Shown here piece after piece: positions 47,474 through 59,099 of a stretch of 64,000 nt of DNA. Positions within the stretch are counted from its first letter, which is position 1. Each line of letters begins with the position of its first letter. The position numbers and the translations under genes are program-made. The notes beneath the pieces were generated by a model that was not told the DNA's origin, ran no database searches, and saw only the letters and a list, made by a program, of their open reading frames with translations. This DNA is from Buddleja alternifolia. Its lineage: Eukaryota > Streptophyta > Magnoliopsida > Lamiales > Scrophulariaceae. The stretch covers positions 21,147,104 to 21,211,103 of the forward strand of contig CM033402.1 in NCBI GenBank assembly GCA_019426215.1, in the 5' to 3' direction.

Positions 47474-47961
47474 TTTTGTAACTTAAATTAAAACCAAGTT
47501 AAAATCAAGAACTTCGACTTATAACTTGGCTCCCACTACATTTTTCGAGATTCACTCTCCCACTTTGAAAAACGGAAGTGATTGTTGTTTATTACTTCGT
47601 AGCGGAGATTGAGTTTTTAATCAATGTAGTGGATGACAACCCTTTAACGATATTTGGTCCACTACTTAATTAAAGTGTTGTCCAACATCAATCTATCCAA
47701 TAGGCGATGCAATCTTCTTTTTCCCATAGTCCATCAAAACCGCAACCCTTTAAGGATATATAGGCTTGTGAACTATCTAAGTTCATTCCCACTAACTCCT
47801 CATAATCTAACATTTGAATTTCACCTTTCAACTCTTTAACGATATTTGGGGTGAAATATGTCTCGATTAAGGCATCTAATGCACTTAAAAAAAATTCAGA
47901 ATTAAATCTTGATCTATGACCCCCACTTTTTGGGAAGATGCCATATATTAAATTTAAGGAG
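47474..47961 (-). other. Copia leader segment X, copy 3
   Basis: Follows copy 2 in direct orientation, about 1.34 kb on. It is joined inside the AATTTTTGT stretch where copy 1 continues differently. Confidence 0.8.
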
Positions 47962-48018
47962 AAAAATGCACTTTTGGTCCCATAGGAGTCGCCCCAAAAC
48001 ACTTTTAGTCCCGTAAAT
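47962..48018. mobile_element. Mutator-like element, 5' remnant
   Basis: The first 55 bp or so of the left terminal repeat, cut at CCCGTAAATATTTTTT, where the second copy of the 3.48 kb duplication begins. Confidence 0.8.
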
Positions 48019-49553
48019 ATTTTTTGTAACATCATAGTATCTCATTATAAGAAGATGAAAATAAATTTGCCTCAATCAAATTGGAAATAAAATATTATAT
48101 GTAAATGGAAAAAGAAATATAGAACTACTTATACTCCAATGATATTTACACATTTGATAAAATATTGCATATATGGACCACATTCTATTTTTATATTTGT
48201 CCAATACGAACCGTATAATTACACCAACTATTATAAATATAGGCGAGCAAGATTCAATTTCCTTGAATTTTTAAAATATAAAATTGAAAAGAAAACACGA
48301 AATGGAAAAAAGATAAAAATCTAAAGCTAAAAAGAAATGAACAGGTGACAAAAAAAAAAACTAAAAATGAAGGGCCCCCCACCCCCCAAACCCATACCCG
48401 CCCCCCACCCCAACCCACGAACGCCCTCCACTGTTTGGCTGCCTCTTATGTTTTTTGTTTTTTTGTCTTTTTATTCTATTTGTATAATATATATTAGAGC
48501 TATTAATGCTAATCATCCCCCATGTCACGCAAAAGTCTTTTTGGGGAATGTGTACTACAGAAATTCGTGTGAAAATGTTGATTTAATTTGTTTGTTTGGA
48601 TGTATTTTTAGAATTTGATTGAAAGTAGTGTAGATGTGATATAAAAGTTGATTTTTATTATGATTTGATATATGAAATGATTGAGTTGGTTATGAATGTG
48701 ATTATGATGGGGAAAAGATATTAAAATAATATTTTTTTTAATAATGTTATGAGTTGGCAATAAAGAAATATGTGTGTGTATATATATACATATACACACA
48801 CATAATATAATATATAGAGTTAATACCGTTAATCATCCCCCATGTCACGTAAAAGTGTCACTTTAGCCCCTCTTGTGAAAAAATTATCACTTTCATCCCT
48901 CATGTCCATAATTTGTACCCAGATGGTCCTTTTTTCGACATTCCGACCAGATTTTTTTGCTTCCCACGCGAAAATAGGGCTATTCACGCAAATATCATGC
49001 GCGTCTTCACGAAAAAATTTATAACTCATTGTAGAAAGCTCGGATTCATAAACCGTTTTCTTCCCATGAAACTAGACACATAGGGATATCCACGCATATA
49101 TCGCACATAATCAGGAGATGTCTAGAACAAAGCAATTTTGTATTAAATACTTAGCTAAAAATCTGTCGGCTGTGCTGACAGTTGTGCGCGTCTTCACGTG
49201 AAAATTTATAACTCATTGTAGAAAGCTCGGATTTATGAACCGTTTTCTTCCCATGAAACTAGACATATAGGGCTATCCATGCATATATTGAACATAATCA
49301 GAAGACATTTATAACAAAGCATTTTGTATTAAACAATTAGCTAAAAATCTGTCGGTTGTGCAGACAGCTGTGCGCGTGTTCACGAGAAAATTCATAACTC
49401 ATTGTAGAAAGCTCGGATTCATGAACCGTTTTTTCCCATGAAACTAGACACAGAATATCCACGCATATATCGTACATAATTAGGAGACATCTAGAACAAA
49501 GCAGTTTTGTATTAAAAAATTAGCTAAAAATCTGTTGGAAATGATGCTTAGCT
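48018..49553. repeat. Tandem duplication, second copy
   Basis: Matches 44541-46124 with few changes up to just past the palindrome axis. The right palindrome arm then continues here, unlike in the first copy. Confidence 0.8.
49001..49525. repeat. ~186 bp repeats, left arm
   Basis: GCGTCTTCAC-type starts at 49001, 49188 and 49374 give spacings of 187 and 186. Each unit contains AACTCATTGTAGAAAGCTC, ATGAAACTAGACA and AACAAAGCA-type motifs; the last unit is shortened at the axis. Confidence 0.85.
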
Positions 49554-50075
49554 AATTTTTAATACAAAACTGCTTTGTTCTAGACGTCTCCTGATTATGT
49601 GAGATATATGCGTGGATAGACCTATGTGTCTAATTTCATGTGAAGACAACGGTTCATAAATCCGAGCTTTCTACAATGAGTTATGAATTTTCTCGTGAAG
49701 ACGCGCACAACTGTCTGCACAACCGACAGATTTTTAGCTAATATTTTAATACAAAACTGCTTTGTTATAAACGTCTTCTGATTATATTTGATATATGCAT
49801 GGATAGCCATATTTGTCTAGTTTCATGAGAAGAAAACGGTTCATAAATCCGAGCTTTCTGCAATGACTTCTGAATTTTCTCGTGAAGACCCGCACAGCTG
49901 CCTGCACAGCCGACAGATTTTTAGCTAATTTTTTAATACAAAATTGCTTTGTTCTAGACATCTCCTAATTATGTGCGATATATGCGTGGATAGCCCTATG
50001 TGTCTAGTTTCATAGGAAGAAAATGGTTTATGAATCTGAGCTTTCTACAATGAGTTATAAATTTTTTCGTGAAGA
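49550..50075. repeat. ~186 bp repeats, right arm
   Basis: The same three units in inverted order, with GAGCTTTCTACAATGAGTTA near 49664, a CTGCAATGACTTC variant near 49857, and GAGCTTTCTACAATGAGTTA again near 50038. Confidence 0.83.
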
Positions 50076-50592
50076 TGCGCATGATATATGCGTGAATAGC
50101 CCTATTTTCGCGTGGGAAGCCAGAAAATCTGATCGGAATGTCGAAAAAGGACCATCTGGGTACAAATTATGGACATTAGGGATGAAAGTGATAATTTTTT
50201 CACAAGAGGGGCTAAAGTGACATTTTTGCGTGACATGGGGGATGATTAGCGGTAATAGCTCTATATATTATATTATGTGTGTGTATATGTATATATATAC
50301 ACACACACATATACATATTTCTTTATTGCCAACTCATAACATTATTAAAAAAAATATATTATTTTAATATCTTTTCCCCCATCATCATCACATTCATAAC
50401 CAACTCAATCATTTCATATATCAAATCCTAATAAAAATCAACTTTTATATCACATCTACACTACTTTCAATCAAATTCTAAAAATACATCCAAACAAATA
50501 AATTAAGTCAACATTTTCACACGAATTTGTGTAATACATATTCCCAAAAAAAAACTCAGAATTCATTTCCGAAAACACAACCATACGGAGCC

Positions 50593-51037
50593 TTACATTT
50601 TTTGTCTCATAACTTTGCCCCATTTTAATTTTGGTTGCATTCGTTATGGATTTCTCACATTTAGTCCTCTAACTTTCAAGATATCTCACGTTTAGTCGCA
50701 ACAGAAATTTTTCGTCCAAAACTTATCGATCAACTCCGTTAGTCAACAATTAGACCAAGTCTTTTTGGGGAGAATTCGTACATGCATGCACTCAGACACG
50801 AATTATATTCAATGACACGATGTTTCTATTCAATATTACTTGACACTCAGGAGCAAAATCTCCCCAAAAAGGCAGTCAAAACATTGCTCACTAATGGAGT
50901 TGCCATTTAAATTTTGGACGTAAATTTTAATTGGGACTAAATGTAAGACATTGAAAGTTATGAGACTAAATGTGATAAATCAGTAACGAATGAGACCAAA
51001 ATTAAAATGGGGCAAAAATATGGGAGGAAAAATGTAA
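50593..51037. mobile_element. Small foldback DNA element
   Basis: Inverted ends TTACATTTTTTGTCTC and TTACATTTTTCCTCCC (reverse complement), then GCCCCATTTTAATTTTGGT on both sides; the similarity goes on for over 150 bp. TTTTTGGGGAGA and TCTCCCCAAAAA face each other further in. No target duplication was read. Confidence 0.75.
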
Positions 51038-51630
51038 TATTCCCAAGAAGTAATAATTTACAATCAGCTAACAATTACTATAAAAGTAGAGAAAGACACA
51101 TACCCAATTGGGAGTAAAATCCAAGATCTCTAATATCTTGGGGCCTCAACTTCATCAATAGAGCTAAACTTCCTCAACACTTGATCTGATAAGTTTTGCG
51201 GAGACTGGTTGATATAAAAGACTGAGGAAAGCCAAAGGAGTCAAGAGATAAGATAAAACGGAGCCATAAACAGGCAAAACATGGGCATTAACTTAGTTAA
51301 AACCACAACTAGAGGGTTGGAAAGCTACAATAAAACAGTGATGACGACTAGGTCGCCACAGCGTCCCAACACAAAGTTAGAGTAGAATGTTTGGCTTGTT
51401 CCATGGCGGATTCGGGGATTTTTGTCGAGGCAAAACAACGTGGGGTGTTCGTGTTTAGCGTGGAATTAAGGTTTCCTATGCAAGTTTGGTTTCAATAATC
51501 CACATGTTTAAAAGTACCAGCAAGCAACACCAGTTTTTTCCTCTTCAGTGTACCCTCTGTCGTCTGCAACTAGTTCAGTAGCTCAAGGAGCATAGCCTCA
51601 TGCTGGTTCATATTGAAGTTCACTACAAAG
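51038..51630. other. Spacer before LINE remnant
   Basis: No gene or element is recognised. Parts may be upstream LINE sequence too decayed to read. Confidence 0.35.
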
Positions 51631-51639
51631 CGTAAGATG

Positions 51640-52515
51640 AAAGGTAATCTATCATTGAATGTTGACTATGTTCAAAAATATTTGGATAGTCGAAAGATCT
51701 TAGTGAATACCCGGATATTGAGGTGGTGCGGGAGTTAGAGAAGTATTATCGATGTATATTTGCTATGGTCGTACAAAGTGAACACTCTTATCTAAATCAA
51801 CGTGCTAAATTTGCATGGCTGAAAGATGGTAACCAATGTACTGCTTTCTTCTTTAAAAAGATAGTAGTTAGAAGGGCCCAAGCTAAAATATTTTGGATTG
51901 GAAGATGGTGAGGAACACATTATTAATGATCTAAAGGAAATTCGTGATGAAATAGTATCATTTTACACATATTTGCTTGGCATTTCCACTCGTACATAGT
52001 TGGTCCCTCTCTCGGATCTAAATGAATTTGTTTGGAGGCGACAGATGAAATTAAAGATTTCCTTTTTTATTTTTCAGATGATAAAGCACCCGGTCCTGGT
52101 GGTTATACGGCTTCACTTTGCCAAAAAGGTTTGGCATAAAATAGATAAAGAAGTTAAGGCAGGGATTGTGAACTCCTTCGCAACTGTTAAACTAGTTAGT
52201 TAATATCACTTTTAATCCCTAAGGTGGGGATACCTAAGAAAGCAAGTGAAACTTCGTCCTATAGCTTGTTGCAATGTAATTTATAGGTAATTTCGAAGAT
52301 TCTAGCCAATAGAATGACGGAATACTTGGATCATCTTGTGGACTACTCACAAACAGAGTTTATTCTGGAAAGAAAAATCAGTGATAATATTCTTGTAGCA
52401 CAAGAGATGTTTGATAGATATGAAAGAAAGCATTGGTCGGCAAGGTGTGCCTTCAAAGTTGATCTTATGAAGGTGTATGATACGATGGAATAAGATTTTA
52501 TTGTATCCTTACTTG
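51640..52515 (+). pseudogene. LINE (L1-type) reverse transcriptase remnant
   Basis: In changing plus-strand frames one reads FAWLKDGNQCTAFF, then KLRPIACCNVIY, KILANRM, LVDYSQTEF, DNILVAQEMF and CAFKVDLMKVYDTME, the ordered motifs of plant L1 reverse transcriptases. Stops and frameshifts are frequent. The catalytic YADD region is not reached because unrelated LTR sequence starts at about 52515. Confidence 0.85.
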
Positions 52516-53144
52516 GAGCGATGCATGACACGAGGAGTCCTCATGTGTTTGCACAGCAAGTGGATTGGTCGTGTGTGGTAATAAAATGGACTTTTAAGTC
52601 CGAGTTGTTGATCCTACAAAGACTTGTATTTTAAAATTTTTGAATTTAAAGCAAGCAAAAATTAAACTAAACCTAAAGGATTAAAAATAACTCAAATAAA
52701 CTAGAAACGATATGTGAACGCAAGATAATAAAAACAAGATATTGAAAGCAAGAATATGATGGGTAACAAGATGAATGAAACAAGATGTTGAAAACAAGAT
52801 AGCTTTGGAAGAGAGCAACTAAGACACATGCATCGGCACAAACTAATCAATTTTCGTTATAAACATGTGCTCATATTATTAGACTAATGTTGCTAAGGCA
52901 AAATTTTCCTTAAGATTATTATCAATTCGATCCCTCTGTGTTGGTAACCTATGCTTGATTGGGGGTAACAATCATATGCATGCATTAAATAACTAGAAAT
53001 TCCACGGATTAAATCTGGCTAACAGCATCCAGAGTTGTACAACTAACTTAGAAGATGTATTAATCCCTCTTGCACCTCAAATTGCCCTCTCCCGAGTGAT
53101 ATAATTCAAGCAATAAATCATACATATGTTAGCTATGCATATGA
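52515..53144. repeat. Diverged Athila-type LTR fragment
   Basis: GGTCGTGTGTGGTAATAAAATGG, ACTAAGACACATGC and CTCCCGAGTGATAT-type stretches follow the order of the intact Athila-like LTR at 54409-56326 at low similarity. It ends at the start of a copia-type LTR. Confidence 0.6.
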
Positions 53145-54280
53145 TGTTGGGAATCATATTAGGCATGCGCAGCGGAAGATAAAAACATATCCGGATTCCC
53201 AAACCAAGATCAATTCGTGGCTTTCGTCGATTTTAATCATGAATAAGATGAATTAGAAAAATTTACCTTTTCGCGTATTCAATCTTCAATCCTCACGAAT
53301 GTTCAATCTTCTCCAACGGTTCAATTGTACTGTCTATAGATCATTACGCGGCGGAATTGACTCCGAGAAATCACCATCTCCAATCTCCATGGCGGCTAGC
53401 GAGATCGAGTGGACTAAGAGAAGAGAAAAACGCTTTTCTCTCTGTCTAATGTATTTTGGTGGAGGATTTCATGTTATGTTCTTCTCTCTACCGAAACATT
53501 AACTTTCAATTATGTTCTCTGGCTTGTGTTGGAGGATTAAATAAATCCTCCAATAAGGCCCTACAGTACATGCCCATTATGGGCTAATTGGACAATTAAT
53601 TTGGCTATGTTGATCCAGTCAACTTAGTCCAATTAATTTAATTAATTAATATTTAATCCAATTAAATATATATTGATTAAATCAACATTAATTAATTAAT
53701 TAAATAATTAATTATTATTCTAGTTGAATTGTTTAATTAACCTAGTCAATTAAATATTCAAACTAATTAATTTAATTTACCATTGTTTAATCCAATTAAA
53801 TTAATTTATCCAATTAATTAATTCATCCTACCCAAGGACAAATTACCAGAACACCCTCCAAATACAAGATTTGATTTTTTCGTCTATTCCTTTATAGCGC
53901 GACTCTCTAGATTCGTTTCAATTGGCAATGGGAGGATACCAAAGGATGTGGGTGATACCTAGTCAACACCCTGGCCCCCACATCGTAGCCCAATCGAGTA
54001 CTATGTCATTACGAACATCTAGATTATGAATACTGTATGAATATAAGCCCTTTACTGACGTATCCCGATCGAGTGAGAGTCAGGAAATATGTCAAACTCA
54101 CAGGACTCGATGCTATGCTTAAGAATCACAGTAATATGAGATCACTAAACACGAGTTCGTTCATCAGCTCTGGCCAGAGACTTTCAATCTCATTTACCTA
54201 TGATCGCATAGGATACTTATCATTTACTTTGGAGATAGTGAATTCCCTCTTGATAATCACATTGCATATTGTACATTGTT
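53145..54280 (-). repeat. Copia-type LTR fragment
   Basis: On the plus strand it starts TGTTGGGAATCATATTAGG, then GCAGCGGAA, a long ATTAATTAA-rich part and CCCACATCGTAGCCCAATCG, the same order as in the LTRs at 24004 and 61458. It breaks off near 54280. Confidence 0.65.
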
Positions 54281-54408
54281 GGCCACCATTGTGTATCTTT
54301 TTAGAGAGAACTTAATGCAAGGTGGTTCGAATGGACATCCACTACTTGTAGAGTTTTCACCGAACGAGCTTTGTACATGGCGAAGAATAAGCTTATTACG
54401 ATGCGGCT
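54281..54408 (+). other. Possible LINE 3' part, upstream of the Athila insertion
   Basis: A plus-strand frame ends FTERALYMAKNKLITMRL and continues after the Athila-like element (61021 onward) as KDILQSRVIR. It could be the C-terminus of the LINE whose reverse transcriptase lies at 51.6-52.5 kb. This is inference only. Confidence 0.35.
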
Positions 54409-56326
54409 TGACACGCTAAAAGCTAACGTGCTATTGTAGCAAGTGCACTAGTCGTGTGTAGTAATAAGTGTGGACGAAAAGTCCGGGTTGTCGAACCACG
54501 GAGACTTGAATTCTAGTTTAAGATTTGTAATGAAGTGAATAAACAAAGTAAGAATAAATTCAAATAAAATTTGTAAAGAACAAGAACAAAGATGAGCAAG
54601 TGATTTAAAACCAATTATAAAGGGAGACTAAGGCACATGCTAGGTTCAAATTGATCAAATATACTTATAAAGGTTCTTATTGAAGGATTACACTTATATT
54701 GTTATGGTGAGAGCTCCGAGGGTAGAGAATAACCGATGTCTCGCGTATAAACTCCTATGCTTAGATCGTGATTTCCCAAATATTCCTATCCGGAAATCTA
54801 ACCACTAAACATGCATTAACGTACTAGAGTTCACTCGATTAGAATCGAACAACTTCACCCGGGAATCTTTACCTATGTCTAGGGCAATTCCTCATTAGTT
54901 GCGGGTCATGATGTGAATCTCTTGCACCCTAAGTTAATTTTCTCCCGAAATATCAACCTAGGCATAAGATTCTAACATATAGTGATCAAGTATATGCAAG
55001 ATAGGTAAAAACACAAATTCACATCACATAACAATATAAGTATAACCTCTACAATCATCTATTATAAGCATATATCACAATTTGACCTTACATGGCCTTA
55101 GTCTTATGAATTTAGTTCATGATAGTTATTATGAAAAACAATAATGAATAAATACACATGTTCATAGACATGAATGAAATGAAAAGGCTATAAAAACTCC
55201 CTCTAATGTGATAGATGATGGCCCCTTGATTGGAACTTCAATTCCTAGCTTTCTCCTCTTAGAATGATGAAGAATGGTGATGAATGAAGCTTGAGGACCT
55301 GTTCCTCCTCCTCCTCTCCTCCAAGAATCTGAAATTGATAGTGAATGATGAAGAGTATGGGTTCCCCCTCCTTTTATAGCCAAAAATTCCACTAAAGTAT
55401 GCATTAAGAATTCCCATTAAAGTTCCCCAATGAGAATTCCACCTAAGGTGATGCTTAAAGTTTGGCTTTTAAGATTCCAACCAGCTAAAAAATGTTGAAC
55501 TTTCGGCCATTAAGAATTCCACCAAGCATAACCATGTGAAAACTTCAACAAAACACATGCATGCTGCCATTTTCTTGCTTTCCAGCGCAGTCTTAGTATT
55601 TTCCTCATAAACTTCTCCACCGATCTCCAAATTGGATGATTCAAGTCCCCATGTTCAGATAACACATATATCTACAACTGTGCAGAAGGACATTTTGTCC
55701 AATTCGGTCTCTAAGTATACCTAAATTACGTTTCAACATGGAGGTTGTTTCTGATTTGGCGCCCATAAAGTAAATCTACCAAGAAACACACTTATGACAA
55801 CCCCTCAACACATGTGCTGAATTATGGCCAAAAGTGATTCTTACCCATCATATAATGCTGGAATTTAGGCTGAAAAAGGAGTAACATTCGGACTATCCAT
55901 GCCTAGGCATGACTAGGAGGGCGCTGTGGCGTATCCTGACACATGTACTTCTCTGTTCGGCGCAGCAATCGTATTTCCTTCACAATTATCTCTATAGACC
56001 TACGATTTGGATGTTTCAAGTTCCCATTTGAAGCTAAGACATACATCTAAAACTTTGTAGAAGGAAACTTTGTCTAAGTCGGTCTCGAAATATACGGAAT
56101 TATCGCTCGAATGTGGTAGGAGATGCATAAACCGCCTAGGTGTTGAAAAACATGCTTGAACTTGTTTTGTACATCGTTTTTCTTCCCTTTTCTTCATGTA
56201 TTCTCATTTATTACCTGTATTCACTTAACACACCTATTAAATGCAAATGTGACATGATTTAAGCAATAAGTGAATCCAAATCATAAGAATTACGGTCTTA
56301 AAAACATGTAAAAACACCTCTTATCA
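54409..56326 (-). repeat. 3' LTR of Athila-like element
   Basis: 1918 bp and nearly identical to 59100-61015. It is the 3' LTR because the polypurine tract AGTTTGGGGCTGT (minus strand) lies just inside it. Confidence 0.93.
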
Positions 56327-56339
56327 ACAGCCCCAAACT
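56327..56339 (-). promoter_or_regulatory. Polypurine tract of Athila-like element
   Basis: AGTTTGGGGCTGT on the minus strand, adjoining the LTR start TGATAAGAGG. Confidence 0.8.
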
Positions 56340-57978
56340 TATCAATTGCTCGACCTCGAGCAATAAGAGCTATAAGGCAAGACTAACATCATTCAATGGG
56401 AGAAAACAAAACAACTAACTAACTCACTTTCGTGGAGTAAACGATTGCACTTAGCGGGTGCAACAAGCCTTTAAACCTTTGAGTTACCTCAAAGGACGAG
56501 TTATAGTCTCGTGAGGATTTGCATAAGATATACCCACAAAATCTAGCAAATTTTCAATCCCAACCGAATCAACACATCTCAATATGATCAACAAGAATGA
56601 ATGGCATAAAATCAACCTTTTAAAGTTCACAAATATATATATACATATCAACTACTTTTGCTCATGTGACACCAATACTTGAAACGACTCCCTAGGGTAT
56701 AGTGAAAAATAAATCTAGGGTATTATAGTCGAGAGGCATCCTTACCAAATTTTGGACATTAATCCCATATCTATCAACTTTTGATCAAACACAAGGCACA
56801 AGAATTATAGAAAATCTCATAGCCATTTAAATTTCATTATCTCAAATATTCAACATTCAATTCATATGGAATTTCCATTAAACTTCATTAAGGCTAGATC
56901 ATGTACAATGTTTTATTCCATTAGGCTTTCTATGACACCCATGTAACAAGTTTTAGACCAATGACTCCCAAACTAGATAGTTTTAGGGCATTAAGTGTAG
57001 AGACACTCCTAAGGATTTAATCACTTGAGTATCAAAGGCCACGAAATAAAACTAGATCTTTTAAACAATTCACTTCTTTTGGCTTGAGCATAGCTCAAAT
57101 TAGCATAATAGTACAGTATATAGGCATGAAACTTTTCACCTCCGGTACGTATTAGCCTGACCACTTTTGGTCATACCAAAATTCAACCTTTTCAATTCAT
57201 TGTTAGCATATAAATTACTACTCAACTTATAACCTTATGAGAAATCTAAGTTAATATTTCTGGGAATAATTCCTTAAGTGTCTCAAGATGGTTATCCTCT
57301 CAACTCCTCTACCTTCGATTTAAGTGCATTGTGAATCATCTAAGGAATCAATTCTAGTCTAAGGTCTCCACGAGCAATTTCAAAGATATATATATTCCAT
57401 TAAATTCAGATTATTTCAAGAATTCATGCCATTTTTCCAAGTCAATCAATTTCAATGCATCAATTGGAAGGACTAAAATTTTTTCATGTTTGATTTTCTC
57501 AACAAAGAAGCATATAAACATGATATCAAACAAACTTTCCCCAAATTCAAGTTAAAAATTAGGATTGCATTTTCAATATTCAAAATAGATACTCTTCTAC
57601 CCCCAAACTTAAATCCAACATTGTCCCCAATGTTGTTACAACATGCATACACAAAGGTAAAAGAACACTTACAACCAAGGATATTGAAGAACATCCTTAA
57701 GCTTCCAATGCATCCTTACAAAGTTTCTCCTCTTATCGAGTAAAATAAGAATCTCTAAAGGTGGGGTCCAAATGTGCATCATATCTAACACTTCAACTTT
57801 TTAAACCATCAAGCATAAGAAAAACATACATGCCCAAAGTGCATGCTTGAACACAATAAAAAGAAACAAACTAAACAAAACAAAACGAAAGCAAAAAGAA
57901 AAGAAAACTTACAAACTTGGGTTGCCTCCCAAGAAGCGCTAGTTTAGAGTCGGTAGCTCGACTTGAGATAAAGAATCG
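56340..57978 (-). other. Non-coding 3' internal region of Athila-like element
   Basis: About 1.6 kb between the integrase tail and the 3' LTR, the place where Athila elements may carry an env-like gene. I find no long frame here, so an env-like gene is absent or lost. Confidence 0.6.
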
Positions 57979-58290
57979 CTAAAGATCCTGGAGGGGAATG
58001 GTCACTTTATCCCTCGACCCGTCAATCCCAATGTAATGCTTTAACCTTTGGGCGTTTGTCATGAAGGTTCGTCCATTATCCGTTATAAGTTCAATGGCAC
58101 CAGAAGCATACACACGAGATACAACAAATGGTCCCGACCATTTTGACTTGAGCTTCCCGGGAAAAAGTCGAAGGCGAGAATTGTATAGTAAAACCTTGTC
58201 TCCTTCATGAAATTCTCGGGGAATAATACGCTTATCATGCCATGTTTTCGTAATACTTGCTCGCTCAATCTTAGGTTGTGATCCGGACAT
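57979..58290 (-). pseudogene. Integrase C-terminal tail
   Basis: From about residue 15 it reads TKTWHDKRIIPREFHEGDKV, LLYNSRLRLFPGKLKSKWSG and GRTFMTNAQRLKHYIG, the usual end of Ty3/gypsy (Athila) pol. The upstream ATG belongs to gag sequence in another frame, because a deletion has fused the two. Confidence 0.85.
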
Positions 58291-58856
58291 TTTCGGAGCA
58301 TGTTTTTATATCTAGCCCATGCCTCGGCTAAGGACTCATGATTCCCCTGCTTAAACTCCTTAATGTTGCTCCTTAGCTCATTGATTTTGGAGGGTGGAAA
58401 GAATTTGCTCAAAAAGGCATCGACCAATTCTCCCCATGTTGTGATGGATTGGGGTGGTAGAGATTTGTACCACATGGTCGCCCTTTCCTTTAATGAGAAG
58501 TGGAAGACTCTTAGACGAATTGCATCGAGATCCCGTGGATGAAATTGGGTAGTCATGAGAGTATCGTGTAAAGTCTCCAAATGCTCATGAGGTGATTCAT
58601 GGGGCTCTCCATAGAAGGGTTCGCTTTGCACCATGCTAAAGATGTGTGACGGAATGTGATAATTTGGTGCAAAGAAATTTGGAAAGACTACGGGCCCCGG
58701 TATAGTGTGGACCCTTGGAGGTAGACTTTCCCGGACCGATGGAAGTCTTTGAGGAGGTGCCGGTTGCATAGCTTGGAATAGATTTTGCAACCATTCCCTG
58801 TTTTCCGGGAGATTTATGTCAGGAAAATTCCCATTTGGATTTAGATTGTCGGCCAT
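58240..58856 (-). pseudogene. Athila-type gag, N-terminal part
   Basis: The frame opens MADNLNPNGNFPDINLPENR and contains FPNFFAPNYHIPSHIFSMVQ, then LRVFHFSLKERATMWYKSLP, TWGELVDAFLSKFFPPSKI and ESLAEAWARYKNMLRKCPDH, the Retrotrans_gag core. After CPDH the sequence passes into the integrase tail in a shifted frame, so the 257-residue frame (58083-58856) ends in a meaningless tail. The zinc knuckle, protease, RT and RNase H are missing. Confidence 0.87.
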
Positions 58857-59075
58857 TTCTCGAGTGCGTCTACTAGATCAAAGAACACGCTCTATCTCCG
58901 GCTCAAAATTGTATAGAGGCTCGTTAGAAGAGCGGGTCATGCACCACAAATTACACCTAACAATTAAACACAAAAAACAAAATTAGAATAATAAAATAAA
59001 AGAAAGGTTAGAAATAAACGAAGAACTAAGAATTATGAAAATTTAAACGAAAAATTAAAAACTAAAATGAACAAG

Positions 59076-59093
59076 TCCCCGGCAACGGCGCCA
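59076..59093 (-). promoter_or_regulatory. Primer binding site, Athila type (tRNA-Asp)
   Basis: TGGCGCCGTTGCCGGGGA on the minus strand, six bases inside the 5' LTR. This is the standard Athila/Tat primer site, assigned in the literature to tRNA-Asp. Confidence 0.88.
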
Positions 59094-59099
59094 AAAACT

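Larger units (their letters stand above)
44541..48017. repeat. Tandem duplication, first copy
   Basis: The sequence from about 44541 reappears from about 48018, an offset near 3477 bp at the start that drifts by small indels. The first copy holds a broken palindromic element (to 46124), segment X, a Mutator-like element, a second X and the start of a second Mutator-like copy. The duplication junction lies in a GATTTTTT-like run. Confidence 0.8.
48530..50556. mobile_element. Large palindromic (foldback) element
   Basis: Two arms of about 1 kb (48530-49525 and 49550-50556) are inverted copies separated by a spacer of about 24 bases. Each arm carries a TIR-like block GCTAATCATCCCCCATGTCA-type (near 48829 and 50237), an AT-rich outer part and three ~186 bp units. 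No protein is encoded. It resembles foldback or long-TIR Mutator-like elements. The arms differ by scattered substitutions, so they are not freshly made. A transcript would form a very long hairpin RNA. Confidence 0.82.

Noticed and set aside
49001..50075. A CRISPR array
   Set aside because: The repeats are ~186 bp without distinct spacers and are arranged as inverted arrays in plant DNA.
58083..58240. C-terminal part of the 257-residue gag frame as a novel domain
   Set aside because: It is the integrase tail read in the wrong frame after a deletion.
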